A DNA stretch of 39,456 nucleotides. It comes from Mycolicibacterium chlorophenolicum. GTDB lineage: Bacteria; Actinomycetota; Actinomycetes; Mycobacteriales; Mycobacteriaceae. The DNA lies in contig NZ_JYNL01000041.1 in the NCBI RefSeq assembly GCF_001044235.1, positions 1 through 39,456 on the forward strand, read 5' to 3'. The notes below the pieces were generated by a model that saw only the letters and a list, made by a program, of their open reading frames with translations, searched no databases and was not told the origin of the DNA. Positions within the stretch are counted from its first letter, which is position 1; each line of letters starts with the position of its first letter. The translations under genes and the position numbers were made by a program. This document shows, one piece after another, positions 7,085 to 14,920 of the stretch.

Positions 7085-9402
7085 ACAGGCGTTGACTTCG
7101 AGGTATCCGGGACACCAGCGGCCGTCGGCGAAGAGGCGATGCTGGCGAACCGCCGCAGGCGGAGGCTGTTGCTGACCACGAAGACCGAGCTGAATGCCAT
7201 TGCGGCGCCGGCAATCAGCGGATTGAGTAGGCCCAAGGCCGCGAGGGGGAGTGCGGCGACGTTGTAGGCGAATGCCCAGAACAGATTTCCCTTGATGGTT
7301 TTCAGGGTTGATCGGGACAGTCGGATGGCGTCTGCGGCGGTGCGCAGATCACCGCGGACCAGCGTCAGGTCGGATGCCTCGATCGCCACGTCGGTGCCGG
7401 TGCCCATTGCGAGGCCCAGATCGGCTTGCACCAGGGCGGCAGCATCGTTGACTCCGTCGCCGACCATGGCCACGGTGCACCCCTGTGACTGCAGGGTTTT
7501 GACCGCATTGACCTTGTCGGCGGGCAGAACTTCGGAGATCACGTCGTCAGGGTTGATGCCTACCTGTGCCGCCACAGCGAGCGCAGCGCGCCGGTTGTCG
7601 CCGGTCAGCAGGATCGGCCGCAGGCCGAGCTCCCGGAATTGTTCGATGGCTTGCGCTGAGGTGTCTTTCACCGTGTCAGCGACGGTGATCACGCCCCGCA
7701 TTTCTCCGTCCCAGGCCACCCATACCGGGGTGCGACCCTGCGACTGGGCGTCCTCGGCGATGGCGATGAGGTCATCTGGAGCGGTCAGTGCCCAGTCTTC
7801 GGTGAGCCATCGCAGCGTCCCGACGATTACTGCGTGGCTGTCGACGACGCCGCTGACGCCCTGGCCGTTGTGGGTGAGGAAATCCTGCACCGGCGGCAAT
7901 GAGCCCCCTGCGGATGCCGCGGTGGCGATTGCCGTGGCAATCGGGTGTTGAGAACCATTCTCGATCGCTCCGGCCAAGGTGAGGACCTCGTCGGAGTTCT
8001 CCCCGGCCCGCGGGTTCACCGCGATCAGGCCCATGTGGCCCGTGGTAACGGTGCCCGTCTTGTCCAACACGATGGTGTCGACGCGGCGGGTGGATTCGAG
8101 CACCTGTGGTCCCTTGATCAGGATGCCGAGTTGGGCACCGCGCCCGGTACCGACCATGAGCGCCGTGGGGGTGGCCAGTCCGAGTGCGCAGGGGCAGGCG
8201 ATGATCAGCACAGCGACAGCCGCGGTGAAGGCGACTGTGGCCGAGTGCCCGGTGCCCAGCCAGGCGGCCAGAGTCACCGCCGAGAGCGCCAAGACGATGG
8301 GCACGAAGATCCCCGACACCCGGTCGGCCAGCCGTTGCACCGACGCCTTGCCGTTCTGGGCTTCCTCGACCAGTCGCGCCATCTGGGCGAGCTGCGTGTC
8401 AGCCCCGATCCGACTGGCGCGCACCAGTAATCGGCCGCCGGCATTGACGGTGGCGCCGGTGACGTCATCTCCTGGGTGTACCTCCACGGGCACTGATTCG
8501 CCGGTGAGCATCGACGCGTCGACCGCCGACGTACCCTCCACCACTATGCCGTCCGTAGCGATCTTCTCCCCGGGGCGCACCACGAAGACATCTCCGACGC
8601 TGAGTTGAGCGGTGGGGATGCGGATTTCGACTCCTTCCCGCAGGACTGCCACGTCTTTGGCGCCCATCTGCAGCAGTGCGCGCAGGGCGGCGCCCGATCG
8701 TGTTTTGGCCCGCGCCTCGAAGTATCGGCCGGCCAGGATGAACACGGTCACCGCAGCGGCGACTTCGAGGTAAATGTGCTCGGTCCCGGAATCCGATTGC
8801 GGAAGCAGGGTGAACGGCATCCGCATGCCCGGCATGCCGGCGTGCCCGACAAACAATGCCCACAACGACCACAGGTAAGCCGCGCCGACCCCCAAGGAAA
8901 TAAGCGTGTCCATCGTGGCGGCGCGGTGGCGGGCGTTGGTCCACGCGGCCCGGTGAAACGGCAGTGCGCCCCACACCACGACGGGTGATGCCAACGTCAG
9001 TGCGAGCCACTGCCAGTTCGTGAACTGTAGTGCCGGGATCATCGACATCGCGATCACCGGCACTGTCAGGATCGAGCAGATCAACAGTCGGCTTCGGAGC
9101 GAGTCGGCCTCGTCGGCGGCTGGGGCAGTCGCCCCGGGCTGGTCGGCATCCCGGGGCGGTGACGGCACTGCCGCGGTGTAGCCCGTGGCTTCGACGGTCG
9201 CGATCAGCACTGCCGGATCCAGCGAACCCGAGTAGGTCACGTGCGCCTTCTCGGTGGCGTAGTTGACGCTGGCATCGACCCCGTCGAGCTTGTTCAGCTT
9301 CTTCTCGATACGAGCCGCGCACGACGCGCACGTCATGCCGCCGATCGACAACTCGATACGGTGGGGCTGGTCGACCGCCACGCCGTGTTTCGTGGGGCTC
9401 AT
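7081..9402 (-). CDS. copper-exporting P1B-1 ATPase (CopA/CtpA-type)
   Basis: 773 residues. An N-terminal heavy-metal-associated domain has GMTCASC (Cys 25 and 28). Membrane helices follow, with an actuator-domain TGES, then the transport motif C403-P-C405 in ACPCALGLATPTA, the phosphorylation site DKTGTVTTG, the ATP-binding QHPIA variant of the usual SEHPL loop, TGDNRRAA and GDGVNDAAAL. The last helices carry the YN and MxxSS residues of Cu(I) pumps. It exports Cu(I) from the cytoplasm using ATP. AAGGA lies six bases before ATG 9402. It is the last gene of the csoR-copZ-copA operon, 42 bases after copZ, and so should be induced by copper when the CsoR-type repressor leaves the two operators near 10,160-10,200. 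Mycobacterial CtpA, CtpB and CtpV are the nearest named relatives; which one is closest cannot be told by eye. Confidence 0.95.
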   Translation of the reverse strand: MSPTKHGVAVDQPHRIELSIGGMTCASCAARIEKKLNKLDGVDASVNYATEKAHVTYSGSLDPAVLIATVEATGYTAAVPSPPRDADQPGATAPAADEADSLRSRLLICSILTVPVIAMSMIPALQFTNWQWLALTLASPVVVWGALPFHRAAWTNARHRAATMDTLISLGVGAAYLWSLWALFVGHAGMPGMRMPFTLLPQSDSGTEHIYLEVAAAVTVFILAGRYFEARAKTRSGAALRALLQMGAKDVAVLREGVEIRIPTAQLSVGDVFVVRPGEKIATDGIVVEGTSAVDASMLTGESVPVEVHPGDDVTGATVNAGGRLLVRASRIGADTQLAQMARLVEEAQNGKASVQRLADRVSGIFVPIVLALSAVTLAAWLGTGHSATVAFTAAVAVLIIACPCALGLATPTALMVGTGRGAQLGILIKGPQVLESTRRVDTIVLDKTGTVTTGHMGLIAVNPRAGENSDEVLTLAGAIENGSQHPIATAIATAASAGGSLPPVQDFLTHNGQGVSGVVDSHAVIVGTLRWLTEDWALTAPDDLIAIAEDAQSQGRTPVWVAWDGEMRGVITVADTVKDTSAQAIEQFRELGLRPILLTGDNRRAALAVAAQVGINPDDVISEVLPADKVNAVKTLQSQGCTVAMVGDGVNDAAALVQADLGLAMGTGTDVAIEASDLTLVRGDLRTAADAIRLSRSTLKTIKGNLFWAFAYNVAALPLAALGLLNPLIAGAAMAFSSVFVVSNSLRLRRFASIASSPTAAGVPDTSKSTPV

Positions 9403-9444
9403 GCTGGGTCCTTTGGGTGCCTGCTGGAAGAGGGGATGAACGAG

Positions 9445-9690
9445 CTAGCGGGGTTCTGGGCCCGCGAGCAGGCGGTAGTCGCCGGCATCATCGAGGGCGG
9501 CAGCGATTTCCTGAGGTGCCGGTGGTGTGTCAGTAGTGAGCGTGACGGTGGATACGCCGCCGGGAACCAGCTCGACGGCGACCGCCTCCACGCCGGGCAG
9601 TGCCGACAGCTCCGCGCTGACCGCGCTGACGCAATGCGCACACGTCAATCCGTCCACCGCGTAGGAGTATGTCGTCGGGGCGGTGTTCAT
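9445..9690 (-). CDS. copZ: CopZ-like copper chaperone
   Basis: An 81-residue heavy-metal-associated domain: beta strand TYSYAVDG, the metal site LTCAHC with Cys 17 and 20, then the helix VSAVSAELSALPGVEAVAV, a further strand and a C-terminal helix. It would carry Cu(I) to the CopA pump encoded just downstream. AAGGAG six bases before ATG 9690 supports this start. The frame stays open upstream to another ATG at 9807, which would add a 39-residue extension containing CCCC; that segment is listed separately. It lies between the CsoR-type regulator gene and copA in one operon. Confidence 0.9.
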   Translation of the reverse strand: MNTAPTTYSYAVDGLTCAHCVSAVSAELSALPGVEAVAVELVPGGVSTVTLTTDTPPAPQEIAAALDDAGDYRLLAGPEPR

Positions 9691-9807
9691 GGTCGTCTCC
9701 TTCATTCGTGTCGACTGGGCTGGACCTTCCGCGCTGGATCCGCAGCAGCAGCATCCTGGCGACGCGGATGAAACCGCGGTGAGCGGGATCTGAGTATTCG
9801 GGGACAT
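9691..9807 (-). other. in-frame polycysteine leader or extension of copZ
   Basis: From ATG 9807 the frame of copZ is open without a stop for 39 codons: a Ser/Ala/Pro-rich start, then PGCCCCGSS, then a polar stretch that runs into the copZ start. A weak GGGAAG precedes ATG 9807. It may be an N-terminal extension that binds copper, or a translated leader like the polycysteine leader peptides known from mycobacteria, though those end at a stop before the next gene. Confidence 0.45.
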
Positions 9808-9851
9808 ATCGTGGCTTCTTCCCTTGTGAGAGCGGTTTGCGATACGAGCTT

Positions 9852-10139
9852 TCAGGAGCGCACGAGACGAGCGATGGCTGCCGAGGCTTCGCTGATCTTT
9901 TGGTCGGCCACCTCGCCGCCCTGCTTCACGGCGTCGTGCACACAGTGGGAGAGATGTTCTTCGAGGAGCGACAAAGCCACCGACTCCAGCGCTTTTGTGG
10001 CTGCCGAAACTTGCGTGAGTACGTCGATGCAATAGGCGTCCTGCTCGACCATCCGCGCCAAGCCGCGCACCTGCCCCTCGATGCGGCGCAACCGCTTGAG
10101 GTAGTCGACGCGGGATTCCGCGTAGGCGGGTGTATCCAT
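9852..10139 (-). CDS. CsoR/RicR-family copper-sensing repressor
   Basis: A 95-residue all-helical DUF156-family repressor. The Cu(I) ligands are all present: Cys 37 (DAYCIDVL), His 62 and Cys 66 (EHLSHC), the C-H-C set of CsoR. RLRRIEGQVRGLARM is the conserved helix 1 that contacts DNA and the second-shell residues. The C-terminus ASAAIARLVRS recalls RicR (Rv0190) more than M. tuberculosis CsoR, from memory. ATG 10139 is preferred to GTG 10145 because AGGAGG is then nine bases away. First gene of the operon with copZ and copA; two CsoR-type palindromes over its promoter indicate autoregulation. The same palindrome occurs at 1631, 1688 and 14115, so it probably controls those genes as well. 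Confidence 0.95.
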   Translation of the reverse strand: MDTPAYAESRVDYLKRLRRIEGQVRGLARMVEQDAYCIDVLTQVSAATKALESVALSLLEEHLSHCVHDAVKQGGEVADQKISEASAAIARLVRS

Positions 10140-10159
10140 GTGCACGATCCTCCTCTGAT

Positions 10160-10200
10160 TACCCCCCGGGGGTATGACGCCAATATACCCCTTGGGGGTA
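10160..10200 (-). promoter_or_regulatory. two CsoR-type operators and -10 box of csoR-copZ-copA
   Basis: Two dyads, TACCCCCCGGGGGTA type at 10160-10174 and TACCCCTTGGGGGTA at 10186-10200. On the minus strand the second overlaps a TATATT -10 element (10187 to 10182); the same GGGGTATATT string occurs at the rhodanese promoter at 1627-1641. The first would lie at or just after the transcription start. This is the arrangement expected of a repressor site. Confidence 0.8.
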
Positions 10201-10494
10201 TAGCGGTGTCAAGAGTGTCGTTGACGTTGCATCCGGCACGCGGCGCCACTCGACGGCCCTCTGTCCGACCTCGAATCAGGTTGATGCCTGGCACCGCCCG
10301 CGGTGGCGTGATTGAGCACGACGGCGGTCATCGGGCTGTGGGAATACTGCCCCGGGCACTCCAGGTCGTTGTGCGCGCCCGCAGCCCTCACCTGAGGGGT
10401 CCGCCGCCGAACTTCAGCTGCTGGGGCCGGGTGGCTCTCGCCTGTGGACCATGTCAGCCAGCGGGGCGCCCGATGGTGCGCTACTTACCCGCGT

Positions 10495-11817
10495 TCACCG
10501 CAGCGCGCTGCCGGCGAGCCACCGGTCCCACGGAACGCTCCAGTCGCCGTTCTGCCACACCTGCAACGGTTCGCCGCCGGTGTTGCGGACTTCCACGATG
10601 TCGCCAGGTTGCGAGAACTCATAGAACCATTTCGCGTTGTCCCCGTTGAGGTTCAGGCATCCATGCGACACATTGGTGTTCCCCTGAGCCCACACTGTGC
10701 TGTCGAGTTGATGCAGATAGATGCCATCTGTGCTGATCCGGGTGGCGTAGTTGATGGTCTCGCGGTAGCCCAGTCGAGAATTGATCGGCAACCCATAGGT
10801 CGACGAGTCCATGATCACCGGGTTCGCCTTGTCCAGTACCGAGTAGACGCCACGTTGAGTCCAGAACGAAAAGCTCTGACCGCCAATTGTTTCAGTGCCG
10901 CCCATTCCCATCGACGTGGGCATGGTGCGGACCAGGACGCCATTCTCGTAGACCTTGACCTGCTTCGTCGCATCATCGGCGATCGAGACGTGCGCGTCGC
11001 CGATGGTGAACGTGACTCTGCTGTCTTCCTGTCCGTACAGACCATTCCCAAGGGGAGCCCCGTAGATATTCGCCTCTGCGGTCACCACGGTGCCGGTCGC
11101 GAAATACTCTCTCGGGCGCCAGTGCACATTCTGGTCGTCGAGCCAGTACCACGATCCCTCCACCGGCGGAGAAGTCGTGACCTTCAATCGCCGCTCCGCA
11201 GCCGCTCGGTCGCTCATCGGTTCGTCGAAATGGGCTACCACCACCGTGCCGATTCCGTAGATGCCGCCCTCGCGAATCGGCGTTCCGGCAGTCGTGTTCA
11301 GGGAGGCCCTCGTTTGGTTCCGAGGAGTCAGCGTGGAAAACGAAGAGGTTCGAGTCACTGGTCGGCCGTCGGTGCCTTCTGCGTTCACCATCAGCGTGTA
11401 AGAACGCCCGTAGCCCAGCGGGACACTGGGCTTCCAGACCGTGTCGTCGGGTGTCATGACGCCAGGGACGGAGACGCCGGCCTCGTTGATCATGCTGACC
11501 CCGGTCAAGCGGCCTGCCGTCGCCGTCACCGTTACCGGCCCTAAGGGGTCTACTTCTCGGGCGCCATCTCGCGGAAACATCGTGGTGGCGGCCGGAGCCG
11601 GTGTAGGCGATGGGACGACGGGGGCCACGGTCGATTGCGGCGTTGGGCAATCGGCTGCGCAGCGGTCCTGCGACATCGCAATCATGGTGCCGAGTGAGCC
11701 AAGGACGATGAGCACAACTCCGAGCACTGTGGCCTGCGTCCGACGATCAAGTAGCAATGCGGCTCCGTCAAGCTGGGAAGGGGGGTCGCGACACTTCGGC
11801 GGACCCGTTACGTTCAT
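10495..11817 (-). CDS. L,D-transpeptidase
   Basis: 440 residues. A cytoplasmic N-terminus is followed by one hydrophobic anchor (about residues 30-48), a Pro/Thr/Ala linker, Ig-like domains (about 75-280) and a C-terminal YkuD catalytic domain. The active site is SHGCLNLNG with the nucleophilic Cys at 387 and the preceding HQLDSTVW region supplying the His. This is the layout of mycobacterial LdtMt2-type enzymes, which make 3-3 peptidoglycan cross-links in the periplasm and resist most beta-lactams. ATG 11817 stands only three bases from a dyad at 11821-11844 that contains a TACTAT -10 box, so the leader is very short. Placement in a copper island next to a BlaI/M56 pair suggests stress-induced wall remodelling. 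Confidence 0.93.
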   Translation of the reverse strand: MNVTGPPKCRDPPSQLDGAALLLDRRTQATVLGVVLIVLGSLGTMIAMSQDRCAADCPTPQSTVAPVVPSPTPAPAATTMFPRDGAREVDPLGPVTVTATAGRLTGVSMINEAGVSVPGVMTPDDTVWKPSVPLGYGRSYTLMVNAEGTDGRPVTRTSSFSTLTPRNQTRASLNTTAGTPIREGGIYGIGTVVVAHFDEPMSDRAAAERRLKVTTSPPVEGSWYWLDDQNVHWRPREYFATGTVVTAEANIYGAPLGNGLYGQEDSRVTFTIGDAHVSIADDATKQVKVYENGVLVRTMPTSMGMGGTETIGGQSFSFWTQRGVYSVLDKANPVIMDSSTYGLPINSRLGYRETINYATRISTDGIYLHQLDSTVWAQGNTNVSHGCLNLNGDNAKWFYEFSQPGDIVEVRNTGGEPLQVWQNGDWSVPWDRWLAGSALR

Positions 11818-11820
11818 CGT

Positions 11821-11844
11821 CTACCTACGTATTTCGATAGTAGA
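11821..11844 (-). promoter_or_regulatory. promoter with BlaI-like half-sites before L,D-transpeptidase
   Basis: The stretch reads CTACCTACGTA on the left and ATAGTAGAT on the right, giving CTAC/GTAG half-sites about 12 bases apart. On the minus strand TACTAT serves as a -10 box, placing the transcription start within the site and close to ATG 11817. The resemblance to the dyads at 6843 and 13307 is partial. Confidence 0.4.
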
Positions 11845-11954
11845 TGAAGCGCACGTCAACAGCTCAGGTGGGGGAGGGAGGGGAGCACCCGACTGCGAGG
11901 CGGCCCGTCCTGACGCCGACCTGGACGTGATCCTTGCTCGCGGTCCGGCCTGCC

Positions 11955-12398
11955 TCAGGGCATGGCCGCCGCTGCGAGCGTCGCCGCGAGCCACACTGCG
12001 GCGACGAACGACAGCGGCCACCTAAACGAGGAACGCAGCATGATGTTCACCAGAGTCATGACGCCGATGGACGACGCGCCCGCAACCGCCAAGACAGCGA
12101 CCGATCCCTTTGACCCATCGCGGACGCTGGTAGCGGCCACGTAGATGGTGAGAATCCCGGCCGCTGCCGCGTAGCCGCCGAGGACAACGAACACCCGTCG
12201 CAGCCAGCGTCCGAGACGCGGTATCGAATCGGCGATTTCGTCGGCGCTGCGATCCAGGTAGCACAGATCCTCGGGTAGCAGAGCTGGCCGCGCCAGCATG
12301 AAGAACCCGCCGATGCCGACCAGGGCCGCGCCGCCCACCCCGAACAACCATGCCGCCCAAATCACTGCTCTCTCCAACCGGCGCGTACGCCCGCCCAT
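11955..12398 (-). CDS. hypothetical membrane protein
   Basis: 147 residues with four hydrophobic helices (IWAAWLFGVGGAALVGIGGFF, VFVVLGGYAAAAGILTIYV, VAVLAVAGASSIGVMTLVNIM and WPLSFVAAVWLAATLAAA). Between the first two lies a polar loop with a single Cys and an RSADEIADSIPRLGRWLRR segment. No metal-binding motif or known family is recognised. It starts 48 bases after the NlpC/P60 gene and is followed by the L,D-transpeptidase on the same strand, which suggests a function at the cell envelope, although the transpeptidase appears to have its own promoter. Confidence 0.7.
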   Translation of the reverse strand: MGGRTRRLERAVIWAAWLFGVGGAALVGIGGFFMLARPALLPEDLCYLDRSADEIADSIPRLGRWLRRVFVVLGGYAAAAGILTIYVAATSVRDGSKGSVAVLAVAGASSIGVMTLVNIMLRSSFRWPLSFVAAVWLAATLAAAAMP

Positions 12399-12446
12399 CG
12401 ACTCCGCGGGCTGTCCACGAGGCCCTCACAGTCCGAACCCTCAGCG

Positions 12447-13229
12447 CTACGTCTCGATGATGCGCGTTACGTACGGCGTCATGCCAGCGGTGCGAACGGG
12501 TGAGATCTTCACTGGCACCCCTGTTTGCTGTGCTTCGAGCATCTGTCCGCCGCCGAGGTAAAGGGCCTCATGCTGCCCCCCTCCGGCGCCCCAGAACAGC
12601 AGATCGCCGCGCTTCGCCGCCGAGGGCGGGAGTTTGCGTCCGGCGTTGTATTGGGCGCCGGAGAACCGGGGCAGCAGGACGCCGACACCGGCAAAGGCGT
12701 ACCGAGTCAAGCCCGAGCAGTCGAACCCGACCGTATCTGCGCCCGACCCGGTTCCGCGGCTCGGCCCCGTGAGGCTGCCGCCACCCCAGGAGTACGGCAC
12801 ACCCAACTGTGAGCCGGCCCGGCGGATCACGTACTCGATAGCTTGCCTGCCATTGAGGCGGTTGCCTCTGAGGACGGACGACGGATCGCCTGACGGACCA
12901 GCGATGCCGAGTCTGCTCAGGAATAAGCGTCCTAAGTCCATCGTGGTCTGCGCCGCCATGGCGGTGGCCTGCAGCGACGCATTGGCGATCGCCACGGGGT
13001 CACCCGGAGCGCCCGCGCTGAGCGTCTTGGGCAGGAGCGGGTCCCATGGCCCATTCGCCGGGTCGGCATGAGCCGGTGCGTGCGGGAATGCGATCAGCGT
13101 GGCCATCACTGCGATTCCGACCATGGCGGAACGCCTGCTCCGCAGCGTATTTGCCGCGGGGGCGGACCGCCCCGGAAGCCGTCGAGTGCGTTTGGCGTAA
13201 GCATGCGCGCGGTCTCGGGCTGGTGTCAC
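12447..13229 (-). CDS. secreted NlpC/P60 peptidoglycan hydrolase (Rip-type)
   Basis: 260 residues from GTG 13229, chosen because AAGGAG lies eight bases upstream. A basic N-terminal region and a hydrophobic segment (MVGIAVMATLIAF) end in an AHA signal cleavage site near residue 55. After a spacer the NlpC/P60 domain has GVPYSWGGGSL, the nucleophile in FDCSGLTRYAF (Cys 171) and the catalytic His in GGGQHEALYLGGG. Members such as RipB and RipD of mycobacteria cut or bind the D-Glu to meso-DAP stem bond of peptidoglycan. It heads a minus-strand group with a membrane protein and the L,D-transpeptidase. The site at 13307-13330 shares a 9-mer with the dyad at 6843-6871, pointing to joint control. 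Confidence 0.92.
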   Translation of the reverse strand: MTPARDRAHAYAKRTRRLPGRSAPAANTLRSRRSAMVGIAVMATLIAFPHAPAHADPANGPWDPLLPKTLSAGAPGDPVAIANASLQATAMAAQTTMDLGRLFLSRLGIAGPSGDPSSVLRGNRLNGRQAIEYVIRRAGSQLGVPYSWGGGSLTGPSRGTGSGADTVGFDCSGLTRYAFAGVGVLLPRFSGAQYNAGRKLPPSAAKRGDLLFWGAGGGQHEALYLGGGQMLEAQQTGVPVKISPVRTAGMTPYVTRIIET

Positions 13230-13306
13230 TTCTGTGTCTCCTTCGGGCGCAGCGCAGGATTGCTGTGCCACGCCGGCCAGGGCTTGGCGCACACCCGCCC
13301 CAGCAT

Positions 13307-13330
13307 CTACGTAGTTGTTCAGTACGTACT
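13307..13330. promoter_or_regulatory. paired palindromes before NlpC/P60 gene, BlaI-like
   Basis: CTACGTAG (13307-13314) and AGTACGTACT (13321-13330) are each perfect palindromes, six bases apart, about 80-100 bases upstream of the GTG at 13229. TACGTAGTT (13308-13316) is identical to 6847-6855. Binding by the BlaI-type repressor is inferred. Confidence 0.4.
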
Positions 13331-13479
13331 GACCCCGTGATACGCAACGTACATCACTTTGACACCTTTGGAAACACTAGTCACAAACTACTGCAGTGTA
13401 ATTCGTCGGCTGAGGCTCATTTTTACCGTCATTGCCGTGCGCTGGCGGGCAGGTGTGCTGCGCTCACTTATCGGGCAGC

Positions 13480-14076
13480 TCAGGTCTTTCGTGCGGCGCC
13501 GACGAAAACCATGCCACCGAGGTGGCGCTCGAAACCGCCCGCGCCGTGCAGGTCGTGGCGAGCCAGCTCGGCGGCGAATTCCTCTGCATCGAAACGGTTC
13601 TCACGAGGATGCGCCGTCAAGGTCCGGAACGCCCAGGTGTCCAGCATCTGGCGTGGTACCTCCTCGAACAGCAGCAACCCGCCGGGGCGCAGTACCCGGG
13701 CGATCTCCGCTACCGCCTGCTGCCAATCCGGGACGTGATGAATGATCCCGAAGTCCACCACCGTGTCGACCCCGGCCGCCGGCTGCGCGATGTCACACAC
13801 ATCGCCGACCGACAGTTGTACCTGCCGCCCGCGCAATCGCTTCCGCGCCGAATCGACCATTGATTCGTCGAGATCGAAGGCGATGACGTTCCGGGCGCCG
13901 AGCCGGTCCAGGATCACCTCGGCCCCGATGCCCCGTCCGCACCCGACCTCCAGCACCTGCTGACCGGACAAGCCGCCGCCGGCCAACCGGCGCAGCCACC
14001 TTGCCTCACGGTGGTGCTGGTGTGCGGCGCGTAGAGGGTTGTTCATCGCGGCGCGCTCGAAGGCGTTGAGTTTCAT
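13480..14076 (-). CDS. class I SAM-dependent methyltransferase
   Basis: 198 residues. Motif I is VLEVGCGRGIGAEV (residues 41-54), followed by the acidic end of strand 2 in VIAFDLDESMVDSA, then VGDVCDIA and VDFGIIHHVPDW, and motif RVLRPGGLLLFEE; this is the Methyltransf_11/25 fold. The substrate is not shown; an AGGEFERHLGGMVFVGAARK-like C-terminus does not help. AGGAGG lies four bases before ATG 14076. A CsoR-type palindrome at 14115-14129 stands at the promoter, so the enzyme is probably induced by copper. Possible substrates include a quinone, a lipid or a copper-binding metabolite, but nothing in the sequence selects among them. Confidence 0.88.
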   Translation of the reverse strand: MKLNAFERAAMNNPLRAAHQHHREARWLRRLAGGGLSGQQVLEVGCGRGIGAEVILDRLGARNVIAFDLDESMVDSARKRLRGRQVQLSVGDVCDIAQPAAGVDTVVDFGIIHHVPDWQQAVAEIARVLRPGGLLLFEEVPRQMLDTWAFRTLTAHPRENRFDAEEFAAELARHDLHGAGGFERHLGGMVFVGAARKT

Positions 14077-14114
14077 CCGACCTCCTCGCAGGGGTCATCC
14101 CAATCCGCAGAGGA

Positions 14115-14129
14115 TACCCTACGGGGGTA
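14115..14129 (-). promoter_or_regulatory. CsoR-type operator at methyltransferase promoter
   Basis: TACCCTACGGGGGTA, which as far as I recall is the core of the Bacillus copZA CsoR operator. On the minus strand a TATCCT -10-like hexamer overlaps its end, 39 bases before the ATG at 14076. Confidence 0.7.
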
Positions 14130-14375
14130 TCAACAAGAAGGCAACACCGGCACATCGCGTCGCGTTCCGCTGCCCGTCGATACAGGTGGTGCGGCATCTG
14201 GTGGAGGGGCCGGACTCGCCGACCGGCAGCTGTTCTCAAACCGACGGCGGCGCCAAATACATTGCCGCCTTAGGTCGATTGCTTGCACGAATTCCCATAG
14301 CTTCGCCCATGGTTGCGGTGTGATCACGGGTCCGTATCAAGTTCGGAGGATGGGTTCGACATTCGCGTCCAATGC

Positions 14376-14381
14376 TAGAGT
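14376..14381 (+). promoter_or_regulatory. -10 box of leaderless lpqS-like gene
   Basis: TAGAGT fits the mycobacterial TANNNT -10 element and ends ten bases before ATG 14392, so transcription should start at or within a few bases of the start codon. No ribosome-binding site precedes the ATG. Confidence 0.5.
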
Positions 14382-14391
14382 CGCTGCCACT

Positions 14392-14799
14392 ATGCACAGT
14401 TCGGGTCGGCCGCCGGGCAGGTCGCTGAGCGCGATAGTCGGTTTGATGGTGCTGTTCTGTGTCGCTGTTCCGGCTCTCGGCTCCGCCTCCTCGCAGCCTG
14501 CGCCCGTCGCCCACGGGCATGAGTCGGTTTCGGCGCTCGCTGCGCACGTCGTCGTCGACTCCGACCATGCACACGTCGGAGCAGGCCTTCCCCATTGCCT
14601 CGTCGATTCGCTCGCCGATTTCCTGATCCCACGGCTACGGGGAATGCTGCTGGCATTGGGTCTGGTACTCGGGCTCGTGGTCGCGTGGCGGCTTTCAGCC
14701 AAAGCCGGGACGGCCGAAGGCCGCAGTCCGCCTCGTTCTGCTATCAACGCCGTATCAGGACCCGATCTACTGACGTTGTTCTGCGTCGCGCGGCGCTGA
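14392..14799 (+). CDS. LpqS-like copper-regulon protein
   Basis: 135 residues: an N-terminal signal segment (SLSAIVGLMVLFCVAVPALG), a region with HGHE and VVVDSDHAHVGAGLPHC, then a second hydrophobic helix, and the C-terminal motif GPDLLTLFCVARR. Both the DHxH...PxC part and the C-terminal LLTxFCxARR match M. tuberculosis LpqS (Rv0847) as I recall it, a member of the RicR copper regulon. The lipobox is not obvious, so lipidation is uncertain. His and Cys residues outside the membrane are candidate Cu(I) ligands. The next genes are cysK2-like and an MFS exporter, the same order as Rv0847-Rv0849. No CsoR-type palindrome is seen directly before this gene; the nearest is 260 bases upstream. Confidence 0.78.
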   Translation: MHSSGRPPGRSLSAIVGLMVLFCVAVPALGSASSQPAPVAHGHESVSALAAHVVVDSDHAHVGAGLPHCLVDSLADFLIPRLRGMLLALGLVLGLVVAWRLSAKAGTAEGRSPPRSAINAVSGPDLLTLFCVARR

Positions 14800-14920
14800 T
14801 CAGTCAGCAGCAGACCCGCTCCTCCCACACTCCGGGTGTTTGGTAGCTGGTCGGTGCTTGCTGTCCTTGACCAGCGGCCGCGCATGTCGTCGCGGCCATC
14901 ACGCGAAAGCGACGTCGTCG

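Noticed and set aside
9837..10649. Plus-strand open frame of 270 codons
   Set aside because: It runs antisense to the CsoR-type gene, its operators and the end of the L,D-transpeptidase; it has no family match and arises from GC-rich codon bias.
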